The position numbers were made by a program, and so were the translations under genes. Below are positions 26,052 to 37,866 of a stretch of 64,000 bases of DNA, in pieces. The notes under the pieces were generated by a model. That model was given only the letters and a program-made list of their open reading frames with translations. It was not told the DNA's origin and made no database searches. Each line of letters begins with the position of its first letter. Positions within the stretch are counted from its first letter, which is position 1. Origin of the DNA: Tubulanus polymorphus (taxonomy: Eukaryota > Nemertea > Palaeonemertea > Tubulaniformes > Tubulanidae); NCBI RefSeq assembly GCF_964204645.1, contig NC_134030.1, positions 5,454,278-5,518,277 on the forward strand, written 5' to 3'.

Positions 26052-27184
26052 AACTGACGACGAGGAAGAAAATCTTGTTAGTTCTCAGTTTTGTCGCTTT
26101 ACCGGAACGGTGGCGCTAGTGGCTAGTTTCGCGGGTTATCGTTTCGTTTTTCGCGGCACGTTTTGTTGCTGCTAATTTCGAGGCCATTAAAATTCACAAT
26201 TGAGTAAAGAAAGTAAAGTTTGATGACTGCAGGTGCGTGTCGCACGTGTAATCGCTCGACAGATCTCGACAATTTCCATTTGTTAAATGCGATTATTTGC
26301 TGATGTTCGCGACACAAAAGTGTAATTACTGAAATTGAGCCCTTATCAGGGATGTAATCGTTGTTTCTTTTTTAATCTGAAAGCTTTTTTGTCGGGACCG
26401 TCCAGGAATATCCATAGAATGATAAACAAATTATTCATATTTCCAATTTATTAATAATGATAATAATAAATCCGTAGACTCAAATATATTTTCACTAATC
26501 GTCAAAATATAATATCTCATGAATAACAAAAGTCGAAATAATTCATACAAATAGCTTTTGTGTTTGTAAGATTCAAAATCCCCGTGACAGGTGATAAGCT
26601 TACTGAGAAACCATCTTTTAGCTTTTAGCTTGGTGGATTCTTAGGCAGTTAAAAACATTTTGAGCGATTTTACGATCGTTTAAAACATTATTCGCATTAA
26701 AAACAAGTTTCACGCATTCGATGGATCGAATTATTTGAAAAATATACATGATCACGTTTCGTAGCATTTCTCGAAGTGAAAGAATCGGAGAAAGTCCCCG
26801 TTTCGCTTTGACATGTGTTCCGTGACCGAGGGAAATTTGTAAGACGGATATCTTACTAAATGATCGTACATGATCGAATAAGGAAAAAAATACGTCGTAA
26901 ACATAAATCAAACTTCCAGATGGTCGTATATGATAATAGTATCGGGAAGAGCTGAGCTATCGTGACACCTTTATTCCCCGGTTGCCTTAATGTCTTGCCC
27001 ACCGGCACTTAAGAGCACGCACGTTTTAAAGGCTTTATTTTTTTTCAATTTTGTTGTCAATTTAATTCGTACCGAATCCTTGCCATCGAAAGGGCTGTAA
27101 TTCAAAATCTTTTTCCGTAGATATTATATGAAAAGAAATATGAAAATTCTTTGATAAGTTTTTAGATACGTATATACTGTAAAA
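26052..27184. other. Noncoding spacer 3' of mir-10
   Basis: AT-rich DNA with no recognisable gene. Open frames such as the minus-strand one at 26618-26911 show no known motif. Confidence 0.45.
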
Positions 27185-27270
27185 TCCCACAATACAAAAA
27201 GAAGAAATGTCTGAAAGATTTCCTTGAAATGTAGTTTTTCGATTTTATTCCAACTAATAGTCATCTTCAG
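27185..27270 (-). mobile_element. Family F repeat, copy 2 (interrupted)
   Basis: From ATCCCACAAT through GATTTCCTTGAAATG to AATAGTCATCTTCAG it follows the family F order. It stops exactly where the family C element begins, so the terminal GGAATACT of the other copies is missing here. Confidence 0.6.
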
Positions 27271-27398
27271 GGGCCAGTTGCTCATAAATTGGTTAAAGAT
27301 AACCGGCGGATAAATGCCATACTATAACGATGAACTTTCATTTCGATGTCAACTATCGACTGTATAAATCTAAACAACTTTTGAGCGACTGGGGCCCC
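27270..27398. mobile_element. Palindromic MITE-like element, family C copy 1
   Basis: The left end, GGGGCCAGTTGCTCATAAAT, and the right end, CAACTTTTGAGCGACTGGGG followed by CCCC, are inverted repeats. Internal sequence is noncoding. It abuts a family F copy, suggesting insertion into it or shared target preference. Confidence 0.7.
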
Positions 27399-30300
27399 TT
27401 CTTGACTACAAAGTTACAAATTTAAAAAAAAGGTTTTTCAAATATAGACATTTTATCCAATTTTCCGTGCGTTTTTTTTTTACTTGAAGTATACAACTTT
27501 TTAGTGAAAAGAGCATCTTTTTCTCGGCTCGTTTTTAAATTCGGTGTCGCGCGAAACCACCCGGTGACACAACGCGCCAACAACGCGATCAATCTGGATT
27601 TACGCGAATAATTTTCAGACGGGAACCCGTTGTAAATCGCTGATCCGTTTATTCGCTATTTATTATCAGCTGAAAACTGGCGATAAGCCGTCTCCTTATG
27701 GTTATAAGTCATTTCACTGATTTTCGAATTCGCAATAATAAATCGGCAAAATCTAATGGGGATATTATGATTAAGGGTCGAACGACGATGACGGCATTGG
27801 CTCGGAGTCGCGCTGCGAACATGACGGAGAAAGTGAAGATTATAAGATAAACACAGTGACCCCAAACCCGCCTATTTTTCATAAATGCTTCTTAATCAAA
27901 TAGACTTTGGCGTCGAGTTGTTCTGATGTGTCATCAACCGTAAGACATTGAGACAATACGAAAAACTGGCGTGAAAAATGTCTTTAAAAGTTATCGAAAG
28001 ATAGTAATAATGACTTTTGTAATATAAGAAAAACATGATTAAAAATAGATATAATAATAAAAACGCAACTATCACAATCTTCATGATGATAATGAGTTGT
28101 GATAGTTGCGTTTTTATTATTATTTAACTATCTGGATACTCTTCCGAAATTATATAAAGATAGATATGTTTGAAAATCATTTCTTCTGATGCGACAATTT
28201 AGAATTTTTTATTTTGCCCACGCATTGTAATCAGCGGATCAATCTAAATTCGCAAATTAACTTCGTAATTGTAAGAATCGTAATTAAGGTTCATTTTTGC
28301 TCCCCGACGCGGCGCTTCTGAATAGAATTCAAAATGAAAAAAAAAACGACGAAGTACCTAGGCGGGCGTTTCGTGCCGAAGTGATCAACGAAACTACGAC
28401 GGTTAGAGAGCCTAATCAATCTAGTCGAAGTAATTAAATCTTGCATTCATCGTGCAGTAAAAAAAATAAATCAAACGAACGCGTTAACGAAATTAAATGG
28501 TAAATTCATCAGATTTTACCGTTCACGTCCATTAGAGGCGAATACGGTAATCTCGTAATTGGGAATTCGAAAGTTTGAAAAAAAAGTCCTGAAAATTTAA
28601 TTTCGCTGTCGAAACGCCGGGTTTACCTGAATACAGGAAGCAAAGAAGTGAGAAGTAGCAAAAATATAAGTAATAAAAAAAACATTCAAGTAACGCTAGA
28701 CGAATTAAGAAATATAGATATATGTAAAAGGTGAATGAGACGAACGTTATTGCCAACTGAATTTTAACCGTGAAATATTTGCATCTTCGAATTTAGAACT
28801 ATCTTGTTACGAGATTTAACTGTTTTAAAACAAAAATCATAAAAATATGATTCCAGAATTATTTCCGTGATTCTTTGATTCTCGATCGCAAAATGATGCT
28901 AGTTTTTTTTTTTGTCGCGGCGCTATATCGTGCGGTGTCAGTGGGTGGTAGGATTTATGTTCGAAGTCATCGCGACGAGAGCCGATTCTTATCAGAAAGT
29001 TGATTTCTTTGCCCCCGCTGTTCGGAACACTTGATTAGAATCGGATATTTTCGCTTCAAATTAATATAAATGGAGGCAATTTAGAGAGTAACCTTCGTGG
29101 ATGTGCCGGTGTTAAAGGTTGAAATATCGCTTCCATGTTGTTATGTAATGTTGTCGGACTTAATGCTCGAATAATTATATCGTAGTCTTCAATTTAACGA
29201 CGACAGTTGCCGCACTCCGGGGAGACTTTCCGGGCTTTCACTTGGCTTCCTGAAAATTATAAATGAAATAGATTACTGCCCCGATTTAAAAAGGAAAACA
29301 CATATTTCAATTTCTAATCGTCGGTGTTGCTGTCACGCACCAGGAGTTAAAGGGATTTCTTGTTGAACTTCTTTCTTATCGCAGCTAAACTTAGCATTAA
29401 TTTCAATTAAATCTGTAAGTTTGAATTAGGTTTTAAATGACCGTCTTTGTGGTTGGCATTTGACTTTAAAGAAATCGGCGAAGCTTTTTCGTAATAACGT
29501 CGTAAATAATATTGTAATAAACGTTATAATACTGAATTAAAACGAAGGCGAAAGATTTAACTGCTCGTTTCGAGTCTCCCCTCGGAAAACGAACCTAGAA
29601 TTTTGTTCTGGCTTCTGTATTTCAACTGAACATTTTTGAGGGTGATATTATTTCATTGCGAACTGTTATTCTATAGTTTTTATACACCGCCTAGATACAA
29701 CAACCGGCAAAATACTCGCACGTTTCGAAGGAATTATTTTCAATTCGCTCTATACGATAATTAATACGTTTTTACGTCGCATTGATAAATCGATTGGTAA
29801 TTTTTCAGACTGTCTCTTTCTCTCTATTTCTATCTCTTGGTCATTTCTTGTGTGAAGTCGCAACATTCGAAATAAATTACGACTAACTGCTGTTCGCCGA
29901 GTTTAAAATTTCTATTTCCGCTATTCAACAAAAGGCACCGCTTAACTGTCTTCGTTTGAATGGAATAAAAGATGCGTTTTCTACGCTCGCATAAGTATGC
30001 TTATAAATTGGTAGTGGCTGTTTGTGTCGTCGTCGTCGTCTATGCGCGCTTTGATCTGGGTTACTATAGCATATACTCAAAGATGCGGCCGTTCAAGAGT
30101 CAATTCATGCTTTGAAAAGTGCTGTCCAAAAATCAGCAGTTATTAATGAACGTGGTGCGTAATTTAGCAAATCTATTGACGACGCTGTCAACCGAAGTTC
30201 GGAGATCTAAAGCGGCCGCCAGCGCCTCGCCGTGTTCTCTACAGCGCTACGAAACTCGACCTATTCGTTGGTGAGGCTTTGTAACGGCATAGAATATTTT

Positions 30301-31853
30301 ATTTTATTAATGATATAACTGTTGACAGTGTATACGGAAAGATGTTAATTCATAGTAATTTGCATATAGCACGTTGGTGCTTCGGTTTCTTTTTAATTTC
30401 GGAAGGCAAGAACATTCGTAATGCCCGATTTCCAGCCTATGAAAATGTTCATTATTTTTGCTGCATAGATGCTAGGATGGAAATGATACTAATTCAAAAT
30501 ACAAAGTTTCCATCTGTTCATTCTACAGTCCAGTTCTTCCTGGATAATGAAAAATTAATTGAGACGAAAATGTGTACATTTTCTGCATTTTCAGTTATAG
30601 AAATGTTGTTTGCGATGTGAATATCTTTGAGTACAATCGTAACTAAAATACTGTCAAATGTTGTTTGGAGTTTTCGCAAATTCTTCTCTTCAGATTTTTC
30701 CAGTAATTTCGAGATTATGTGACAAGCGTTGCTAAAAATATTCGCCGCGCGAATGAAATCCTTTGAAGTATTTTTTTTTCTTGCGCGTATACAGTAATGA
30801 GCCTGGACTGGCAAAGATAATGTAACCGGCCGTTACAGTGACACTGAGTAAATTAATGTGACCCATTAGTTAGTGTTGGCGCACCTGCCTGCCAGACACA
30901 CACACTTTATCGGTCAACATCGTATAGAAAACCCACCTTTCCACCGCTGCAGGAGTTCGATAAGACCGAAGCGCAGATTGTTAAAAAAAAAACTTTTTCA
31001 TCTAATTTCTGGTTTCATGAATTTCTTAAATCCACCGAGAACTTCATTTCTCCCGCAATATATAAATCCTAATGCATTGCTTCTGTTTACGAAGCTTTTC
31101 GCGAGCAACCCCAAATTGGATTTTAGAATTGATAACCTATCTTATAAACTCAATTAGATACTAAAATTGGATGTTGCACTTATTGAGAAAAAAAACGCTT
31201 GCGAATTTCAAAAGTACGAACAAATATGGAAAGATAATTTGTTTCCGCAAATTGGAACGATTTGCATCAGCATTTTAAAAATTCTAAATATGAAAATAAA
31301 TCGTGACATAGATCGAAGAGATATAGTTAGTTGTTATTTGATTTACCCTGATCTGATAGTTCCATATGATAAATGACTCGGAGCAAAGCGGCCACGAAAA
31401 GAATTTAAACGTGTACGAAAATATTGAAAATGTCACATTCGTATTCATTATTTTTCTCTTCGGAAAGAACTGATAATTGAACAATTCGCGCCGAATCTTG
31501 GTGATATTTCTCGGTCGTATATTTCGAGGCTTTGAAATCTTCGGATTAAACAATAATTTGAAAACGGTTTTCAATCTATATACATGACACCCAGTGGTCT
31601 ATCAGTAGATGTTCAAATATTCTACTATTTAATTTCCGTATATGTAAACACCTCTGGGTCTCTTCTAGAGATATAATTACTTTCACCATGGATGTATAAA
31701 CTAGTTTTTAAGTCCACGTTATCCTTTATTGGCAAGAGCCATTCAAAGCGCCAATCACACCTAGGTGGTGCCCTGAAATATGCCTCCATATGTGCTGAAA
31801 TGACCCAGCCTACAAACAGTCAGTTGCTTATGAGTGACAATTAAAATGTCCAC
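27399..31853. other. Noncoding spacer between mir-10 and Hox4
   Basis: No coding exon was recognised. It contains the perfect hairpin at 28051-28123, annotated separately. Open frames of 60-98 codons (for example 30342-30620 and the overlapping minus-strand 30518-30814) have no recognisable motif and fit chance in AT-rich DNA. Confidence 0.45.
28051..28123. repeat. Perfect 27-bp inverted repeat with 19-base loop
   Basis: The arm at 28051-28077 (ATAATAATAAAAACGCAACT then ATCACAA) is the exact reverse complement of 28097-28123. The loop is 28078-28096. Perfect pairing means a recent origin or selection for pairing. It could be a tiny foldback element or a small-RNA hairpin. No second copy was seen in the window. 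Confidence 0.9.
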
Positions 31854-32008
31854 GGGCCAGTTGAACAGAAGTTAGTGAGTGGCGATTAAAATTGCATTGT
31901 AATCATGGCATTTAACGATCACTAGACTCTAAACAAGTTTTAACCATTTATACCATAGTGTTGCCACGGTTTGTCCGACTTTAACCAACTTTTGAGCAAC
32001 TGGCCCCC
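31854..32008. mobile_element. Palindromic MITE-like element, family C copy 2
   Basis: The left end GGGCCAGTTGAACAGAAGTT and the right end CCAACTTTTGAGCAACTGGC followed by CCCC are inverted repeats and match family C at 27270. An additional partial duplicate of the left part (CAGTTGCTTATGAGTGACAA) lies just outside, at about 31821-31840. Confidence 0.65.
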
Positions 32009-33530
32009 GGTGTCGTGTTTCGTAGGGTTAAAGTTGCAGTTCCCGCCGACACGCGTCGTGAGTCGCTGGCCGTTATACAATATACTGTACGGGTCGTTGG
32101 AGGCAATTTACACATTAGTTTACATCACAATAAACACGGCTTTGTGCTGCTCGGAAATCAATTCGAATGAAACTGCTAAGTGGGTAATTAACGTGACCCG
32201 TGATATAAACAAAATAAATCATCTGAAAACAACTCTTTTTTAGATATTTCAATCTCGATGACTTAATTGAACACTCGGGACGCTGTTTTATAGCGAACGT
32301 AATAAGAAATCGTCGCCGGCATCGCCGCTATTCCCGCGCAGGTTAATTACCTTTCAATATCGAGGAGGAATTCTCCGCAAATAAATGATACCCGCGTATA
32401 TCCCCGCGAAAGAATCTGAACTGTGATAGATATTGCGAGTCAAGATTTCTTGAATATGCGAGTAACGGTCATTCTAACGGTCATTCTAGATGGGGCTACA
32501 CGAAATTGAGTATTAAGCTCTTCTCGAATTGCTGTGAAAGAAATTTGGTTTGTCATGTTCTAATCCTTAAAAGAACAAACAGTTTCATAATTTCTGATAC
32601 ATCTTTCCCGATCCTACAAACAACATCATTTTAAAACATTACATTTTCGGCAATTTTTCCGAGACTCGATCTCGTATTCGAAATAACGACTCGCCGCCGT
32701 CGTAATGAAAGCCGTGCAGCGGGCGTGAGATCAGTGAGGTGCATATTTTCCACTCATAGCTGATCATTAGTCATTCTCATCTCGCCGACCGATTTGTTCA
32801 TTGTGTGTTTTCTCGTCGAATGATAAGAGGCGGCGAACATCAAAGGCAGACGTTTTTGTGCTCCCGGTGGCGGCTTTTCGGTTACTTTTGAAACGATTCG
32901 AGAATAAGAATAGCGTACACGAATAGAATACGCACAAAATACAACACGGATCGGTATACAATATACGCAATATACGTGTGTCCCAGTCATTTGCATCTTT
33001 CATTTCGTCTAATCAAAAGAAGTTAGTGTACATTGTAGTAAACTTTCAGTGCGGACAACAGCTTTAGTTTTTCTTGACAACGGACTTTTTAATCAGACCG
33101 TCCCCGGTACGCGGTGTCTTCGCCAGAACGTATCTGGACGTCGGCCGATCGTTTATCCGGTGTCGCCTTCGCCAGAATTGATTGGTATTTACATCAAATA
33201 TTTGCTGATACTTTGTCATCGATACATTTCAATGAGCTGTTTGGCGGCCGCACTGCTGGTCGCGTATTCTGACCTGGTGTTGTGTCGACGGACAGACAGA
33301 CTGAGGCCAGTTCTTTGTCTCATCTGTGATACACTTATATTTGTCAAGTGGTCTATATATATATATACTGGTGAACAAAAAGTGCCGCAGTTTATACATA
33401 AATGACACTCGGTTTGTCCAGATTTCGACCTTTCATCTTACCCGCAAAATTACGATTTATTGGCGTTTGTCATTTCTAAATCATTCGCGGCTGATTCGCA
33501 GTCATTTCAATTATTTCAAAGTATATATTC
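32009..33530. other. Noncoding spacer
   Basis: No gene was recognised. A 12-bp tandem duplication, AACGGTCATTCT twice, lies at about 32464-32487. The stretch at about 32640-33300 is CpG-richer and open in several frames on both strands without a recognisable product. Confidence 0.4.
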
Positions 33531-33568
33531 CCACCTGACGATGGCTGGGAGTGGACAGTCGAAACGTT
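33531..33568 (+). ncRNA. Hammerhead-ribozyme-like core motif
   Basis: CTGACGA (33535-33541) fits the CUGANGA box. After one base, GGCTG (33543-33547) pairs with CAGTC (33556-33560), then GAAAC (33561-33565) fits the conserved GAAA box. The order matches the hammerhead core between stems I and III, with one extra base after CUGANGA. Similar motifs are known in Penelope-like retroelements. A cleavage site and closing stems were not established, so activity is unproven. Confidence 0.4.
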
Positions 33569-35490
33569 GTTACTAACAAAAATTCAAAATTAGCAGATTT
33601 CGTACTTTTTCGTTTATATTGTGATATTCTATTGCATTTTCTGGTTTTATTCTATGCGCTGTACGTACTCTGCAGTATAAATTCTATTACATTTTTCTAT
33701 TCGCTTATTACGACTACGAAGTTAGTTCGAGTAAAGCAGGGCTAACAGGACGAACAGGGACTTCCTTTGCTTCGTCGAAAGAGGCAAAACTAAACAGTTT
33801 TCGCAGAGTTAAGGTCAAGGTCGCGCCGAATACAATAATAACCCTACGTCATTATGGAAACGTTATGTTTATGATATGAGTGAGATTGCTAGGAACGTGC
33901 GTTGCACCTTTCGCGTACTGATTATCAATCAAGACCGGCCATAAAAACGTCAGTCCACGAGGGCTAGTCTGCTATCCATCCAGCTTTATAGACCCGCTGT
34001 GCTGAACAATGATACGTTTTAGTGTCCTTTCGTTCATTTCAATTAAGTTGATTAAACTCTTTCTCTATCAATGGGAATCTAGATTTTAGAACGATTTTAG
34101 AAAAGAGCGTTATTTATCATCATTTTTTGCGACATATTTCGAGATTTCGATGAGTCAATATTGAACATATTCGACACCGATACCGACACTGAAGTCGCGC
34201 ATGAAAATGCCGCAAGCGAAACTGTTCATATTTGCGACGGCGCTATCGGTGCTGGTTAGTTGTTCCTGGACGAGGTAGTTTGTCAAGTTATGGTCGAGAT
34301 AAAATTTTACGCGGGTTACGTTGACAAATTATTTTGCCGCCTGTTGCGTCCAATAACGTAAAGTCACTCGTATCGATTTGTGTTATTAATTTCACGGATA
34401 TGATAACATCATTACACCGTATTATATGTCCATTTGTTTCTTTCGCCTCGCACATGTTTTTCGACGTGGACCGAGCCGCAAACGCGTCCAATCTGATTGC
34501 CATCGGCACGATGTGAATTAATTTCTTTTTACGCAACTGCCAACTTGACTCGTGCAGGAAATATCGGTCTTCCTGTTGGCATAGCAAAGCATCGCGTATG
34601 ATCACAAGCCACCGTGTAATATTGAAATCACTGCTTGATTTAGTGTTTGTTTCTTATCTTGTTCCTTTTTGAAATACAACAATCTGTTGAATTTTAAAAA
34701 TGTTGTTACTCGGAATCTTAGATATTATGACATTTTTTCTTTAAGTCTACCAACACAACAGATTTTATTGCGGCTTAGTCGGAGTTGAAATACGATCGTA
34801 AGCGATATCCAATTGAATAGTTGCGTATATAATTCTATTATTACGTTGTACTTTCCCCGCATAGATCATACTTACTAACAAAGATATTATCGATAATAAC
34901 GCATATATGTCATCGAGATTTTGAATACGTTTTAAGAGCGATTTTATGCATAAATTAGAAATAGGCATCTTGATTGGGACGGGTAACTACGGGACACACG
35001 TGACTTTGACAAGCCGTCGCAGCCTTTAAGCCGGACTCGAGCCGATCTTGAAACACTGTCGCCAAACGCCAACCGCCGAGCGAAGTGTTCAAATCGAGAA
35101 CTAGAAGTTTAGAGGAAATTCGAAAATGTTATAGTGCTGTGCGGTACGCGTGGATATAACAGATAAATCTCTTTTGCATCATAAATCGTGCCGGAGCAAT
35201 ATAAATCGCAAAAACCATAAAACTAACACAAACGATACGATCTCAATGAACGGTTGACTTTTATTATGGCATCCGTGACACATTTATGACCTGATTCGAG
35301 ATAAAAGCGGCGTATATGAGATATTAGTATCGTCTGCGTATATCTACGAAGCGCTGCGAGCTCTTTTTGCCATTAACTTCGGATTCATTTCATTTTCTAC
35401 GTTTGCGGATGGATTTTAAGCAAATTTAACTGTTTTCGTCGCGCGCCGCTTACACTTAACCTTCGTTTTGCCGCAAAAAGCGCGTTTCAA
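33569..35490. other. Upstream flank of Hox4
   Basis: No coding exon is recognised. The Hox4 transcription start and 5' UTR should lie in or near the right part, but no confident TATA box or initiator is visible. The stretch at 34980-35130 is GC-richer. Confidence 0.45.
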
Positions 35491-35492
35491 GA

Positions 35493-35568
35493 AGGTCAAA
35501 GCTGTCAATGCGTGATTGATGCGCTCGGGTCAAATTTAATCGTTTCCATTGGTTGATTTATGCACGTG
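35493..35568 (+). promoter_or_regulatory. Promoter-proximal cluster of cofactor motifs ahead of Hox4
   Basis: In 76 bases there are: AGGTCA, a nuclear-receptor half-site (35493-35498); CTGTCA, the reverse of the Meis/Prep core TGACAG (35502-35507); TGATTGAT, matching the PBC-Hox consensus TGATNNAT (35513-35520); CCATTGG, an inverted CCAAT box (35546-35552); a second PBC-Hox match TGATTTAT (35554-35561); and CACGTG, an E-box (35563-35568). A Meis site next to a PBC-Hox site is the known layout of Hox auto- and cross-regulatory elements. NF-Y and USF sites are reported for the vertebrate HOXB4 promoter. The Hox4 start codon follows 94 bases later. Function is inferred from motif content. Confidence 0.55.
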
Positions 35569-35661
35569 ACTACGTAAATCTACATGTGGGGGCGTGGTTA
35601 TGTTAACTCGACAACGACAAGTAGAGAGAAAAATTATTCCTACTCAATACCGTCAAAATTA

Positions 35662-36076
35662 ATGACCATGAGTGGGTTTTTGATGAACTCTACTCCGTAC
35701 GCGGATCCTAAATTTCCACCGAGTGAAGAATATTCGCACCACAACTATATCCATAATCAAGGACCGGAGTATTTTCGGCAACAAGGGGAAAGTAATCCGT
35801 ATAGCTATTCGCATCATGCGGAGAATGTTGTTGGAGGCGGCCAGTATCAGGAGGATGTGAAGGATTCGTACGGCGCGATGCCAGGCAACTATGGCTGCTA
35901 TATGCACGGTTTAAACGGGCTGCCCAGGATGCCTGGACCGGACGGTATGTCGATGAACTGTAACATGGCCATGGGCGGCATGAACATGGAAAATCAAAAT
36001 CCGCAGTCGTGTGTGCAGGGTAGCAATCAACCCGTAATCTACCCGTGGATGACCAAGGTTCACTCCGGTAATTCAG
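35662..36076 (+). CDS. Hox4: Hox4 (Dfd class) homeobox protein, exon 1
   Basis: Exon 1 encodes residues 1-138 plus the first base of codon 139. It starts MTMSGFLMNSTPYADPKFPP, the conserved Hox4 N-terminus (compare SFLMNS..VDPKFPPCEEY of other Hox4 proteins). A Tyr-, Gly- and Met-rich region follows, then the hexapeptide VIYPWMTKVH with YPWM at residues 127-130, which contacts PBC cofactors. The exon ends TCA G before the donor GTATGT at 36077 (phase 1). The frame is open upstream to an ATG at 35584, but homology begins at 35662. ATG 35668 (MSGFLMNS) has the better initiation context (A at -3) and could be the real start. The protein is a nuclear transcription factor that patterns the anterior body. 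Confidence 0.97.
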
Positions 36077-37690
36077 GTATGTAAAGATTTTTCTACACCT
36101 CTTCTTACCGAGGGCTCCCGGTTCCTTATGTGTGCTCCTGGCACCTCCATCGCCTTCTATACGTTCAAACGCACGCGTCAGGGGAAATTTATGTCCATTA
36201 TGGGCCATAAAATACATTTTACTGGGGCATTTTTTCACCTCGAAGCTAGTTACATAATTACAGAGGCCATAATCGTAAATCACCCCCATCAAATGGCTTT
36301 CGACACAATGACGGGACCGCGTCTAGGCTATAAAAACGTACTTGATCGGTACCATCGAAATGTATGACAATTTGTTTTAGATAGTGTCATTGTTTTGTCC
36401 CGTTTATGCATAGTTGATAGCTGGGTATATACGATGCATACACAGACGGAGGCCGCTGTGTTACGCTGTATGCGCGACAGCGAGATCATTAAAAAACGTT
36501 TAATCGGAAAGAAATTAACCCCCAGTGAATAACGAAATGAAGACTGTCAGTATTTTTTAAGCCTACGATTTGTTGTAAATTTATTTGTAAAACTGGGACT
36601 GGTGGAGTACATGAGTAAGTGGGATGCTGGTGTAATGGCGGTGCTATGCGGGTGACTTGTGTGAGTAAGACTTTTACGCAGGAGCTGCAATCAGCGGTTG
36701 TTATAAACCACCGAACTATCAGCTGTAATTACATTCAATATTGGGCATTTAAAATCGAATTCATTTTCTGCTACACAGCATAAATGCACAACGGTCTGAT
36801 TCGCTTGAATAACACTCTTTACCAGTAATCTGTTTGAAAAGTTTGCGCATTTTCTCGTTACTGTTCAAGATTGAACGCCTTCTCAGCAACTACGAAACGC
36901 AGAAATGCCGGCTGTTGGGATTTAGTAGTTAATGCTTTTAAACTTGGTCCACGCAGTTTAGGGCTTGAATGGATTTTTAAAATCTGCATTGTTGCTTCTT
37001 TTGGAGTTTTCTATCCTGGCGTTGAGTAAACAAGCTCATTAATTTTAGAATTTACTTTCGTCACATCTGCCGATGAAAGGATGAAAATGTCCTCCGTGTG
37101 CAGCTGCCTCTGTACGTTATGACATTTTCGGGGTCTGTAATTATTGTTGATGACAGTCGCCGACGGATTAGCGGGACCCGGTTTTCTTACTTACTCTAAC
37201 GGTTCAATATCGCATATATATATATATATGTATCATACGTTCGTTTGAATAGGTTAACGCTTAAAAGGTATAATAATGATAACGCTTAAAAGGTATTAGG
37301 CTGGCGCAAATGTTGGAATCATATGTTCGCCACGTGAAAAGATTCCGAATCAGCTGTTGTTTTATCGACGAAAAAGGCACAGACAATCCGGGATAATCGA
37401 CAATCAAAACGCAATAAGGCACGACAGATCCCGATATTGATTGATGTCGATGATGTAGTGGTATCCCGAAATGACGTAGTAGGTATGACGTAACAATACG
37501 GTAGTTTAAACGTCTTTTTGGATATCCGAATTCGAGACGTGATCATAGATAGAATTCATATCATCTATTATTCGGTATATATAGAATGCAGACTACTAAC
37601 CGGGCTTGCCCCGCGCTGCATATAGTTTTCCGATATTTTCGTATGTCACCATATGTTATATCGTGGAATATAGAGGGTAATAACCATAAG

Positions 37691-37866
37691 ACGAAACACT
37701 CTGTCCGTGTTGTAACAACGACATAAAAAAATCCCACACTAAGAATAAGAAATTGAGTCTGAAATGTTACTTTTACCCATTAGTTTATTCATCTTAACTG
37801 AAGTTTACATTCCCATCGTTAATTCAACGTTTCGACTATGTCCCGATAGTCATCTTCGGGAATACT
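37691..37866 (-). mobile_element. Family F repeat, copy 3, with hammerhead-like terminus
   Basis: Read on the minus strand it begins CCGAAGATGACTATCGGGAC, continues ATAGTCGAAACGTTGAATTA, and runs through TAACATTTCAGACTCAATTT to AGTGTGGGAT and TTACAACACGGACAGAGTG. GACTAT and ATAGTC form a perfect stem between an AAGA box and GAAAC, echoing the hammerhead-like motif at 33535. This is the clearest copy of the family. Confidence 0.75.

Noticed and set aside
35584-35661. N-terminal extension of Hox4 from ATG 35584
   Set aside because: In frame, but the added residues lack Hox4 similarity, which begins at MTMSGFLMNS, and the ATG context is weak.
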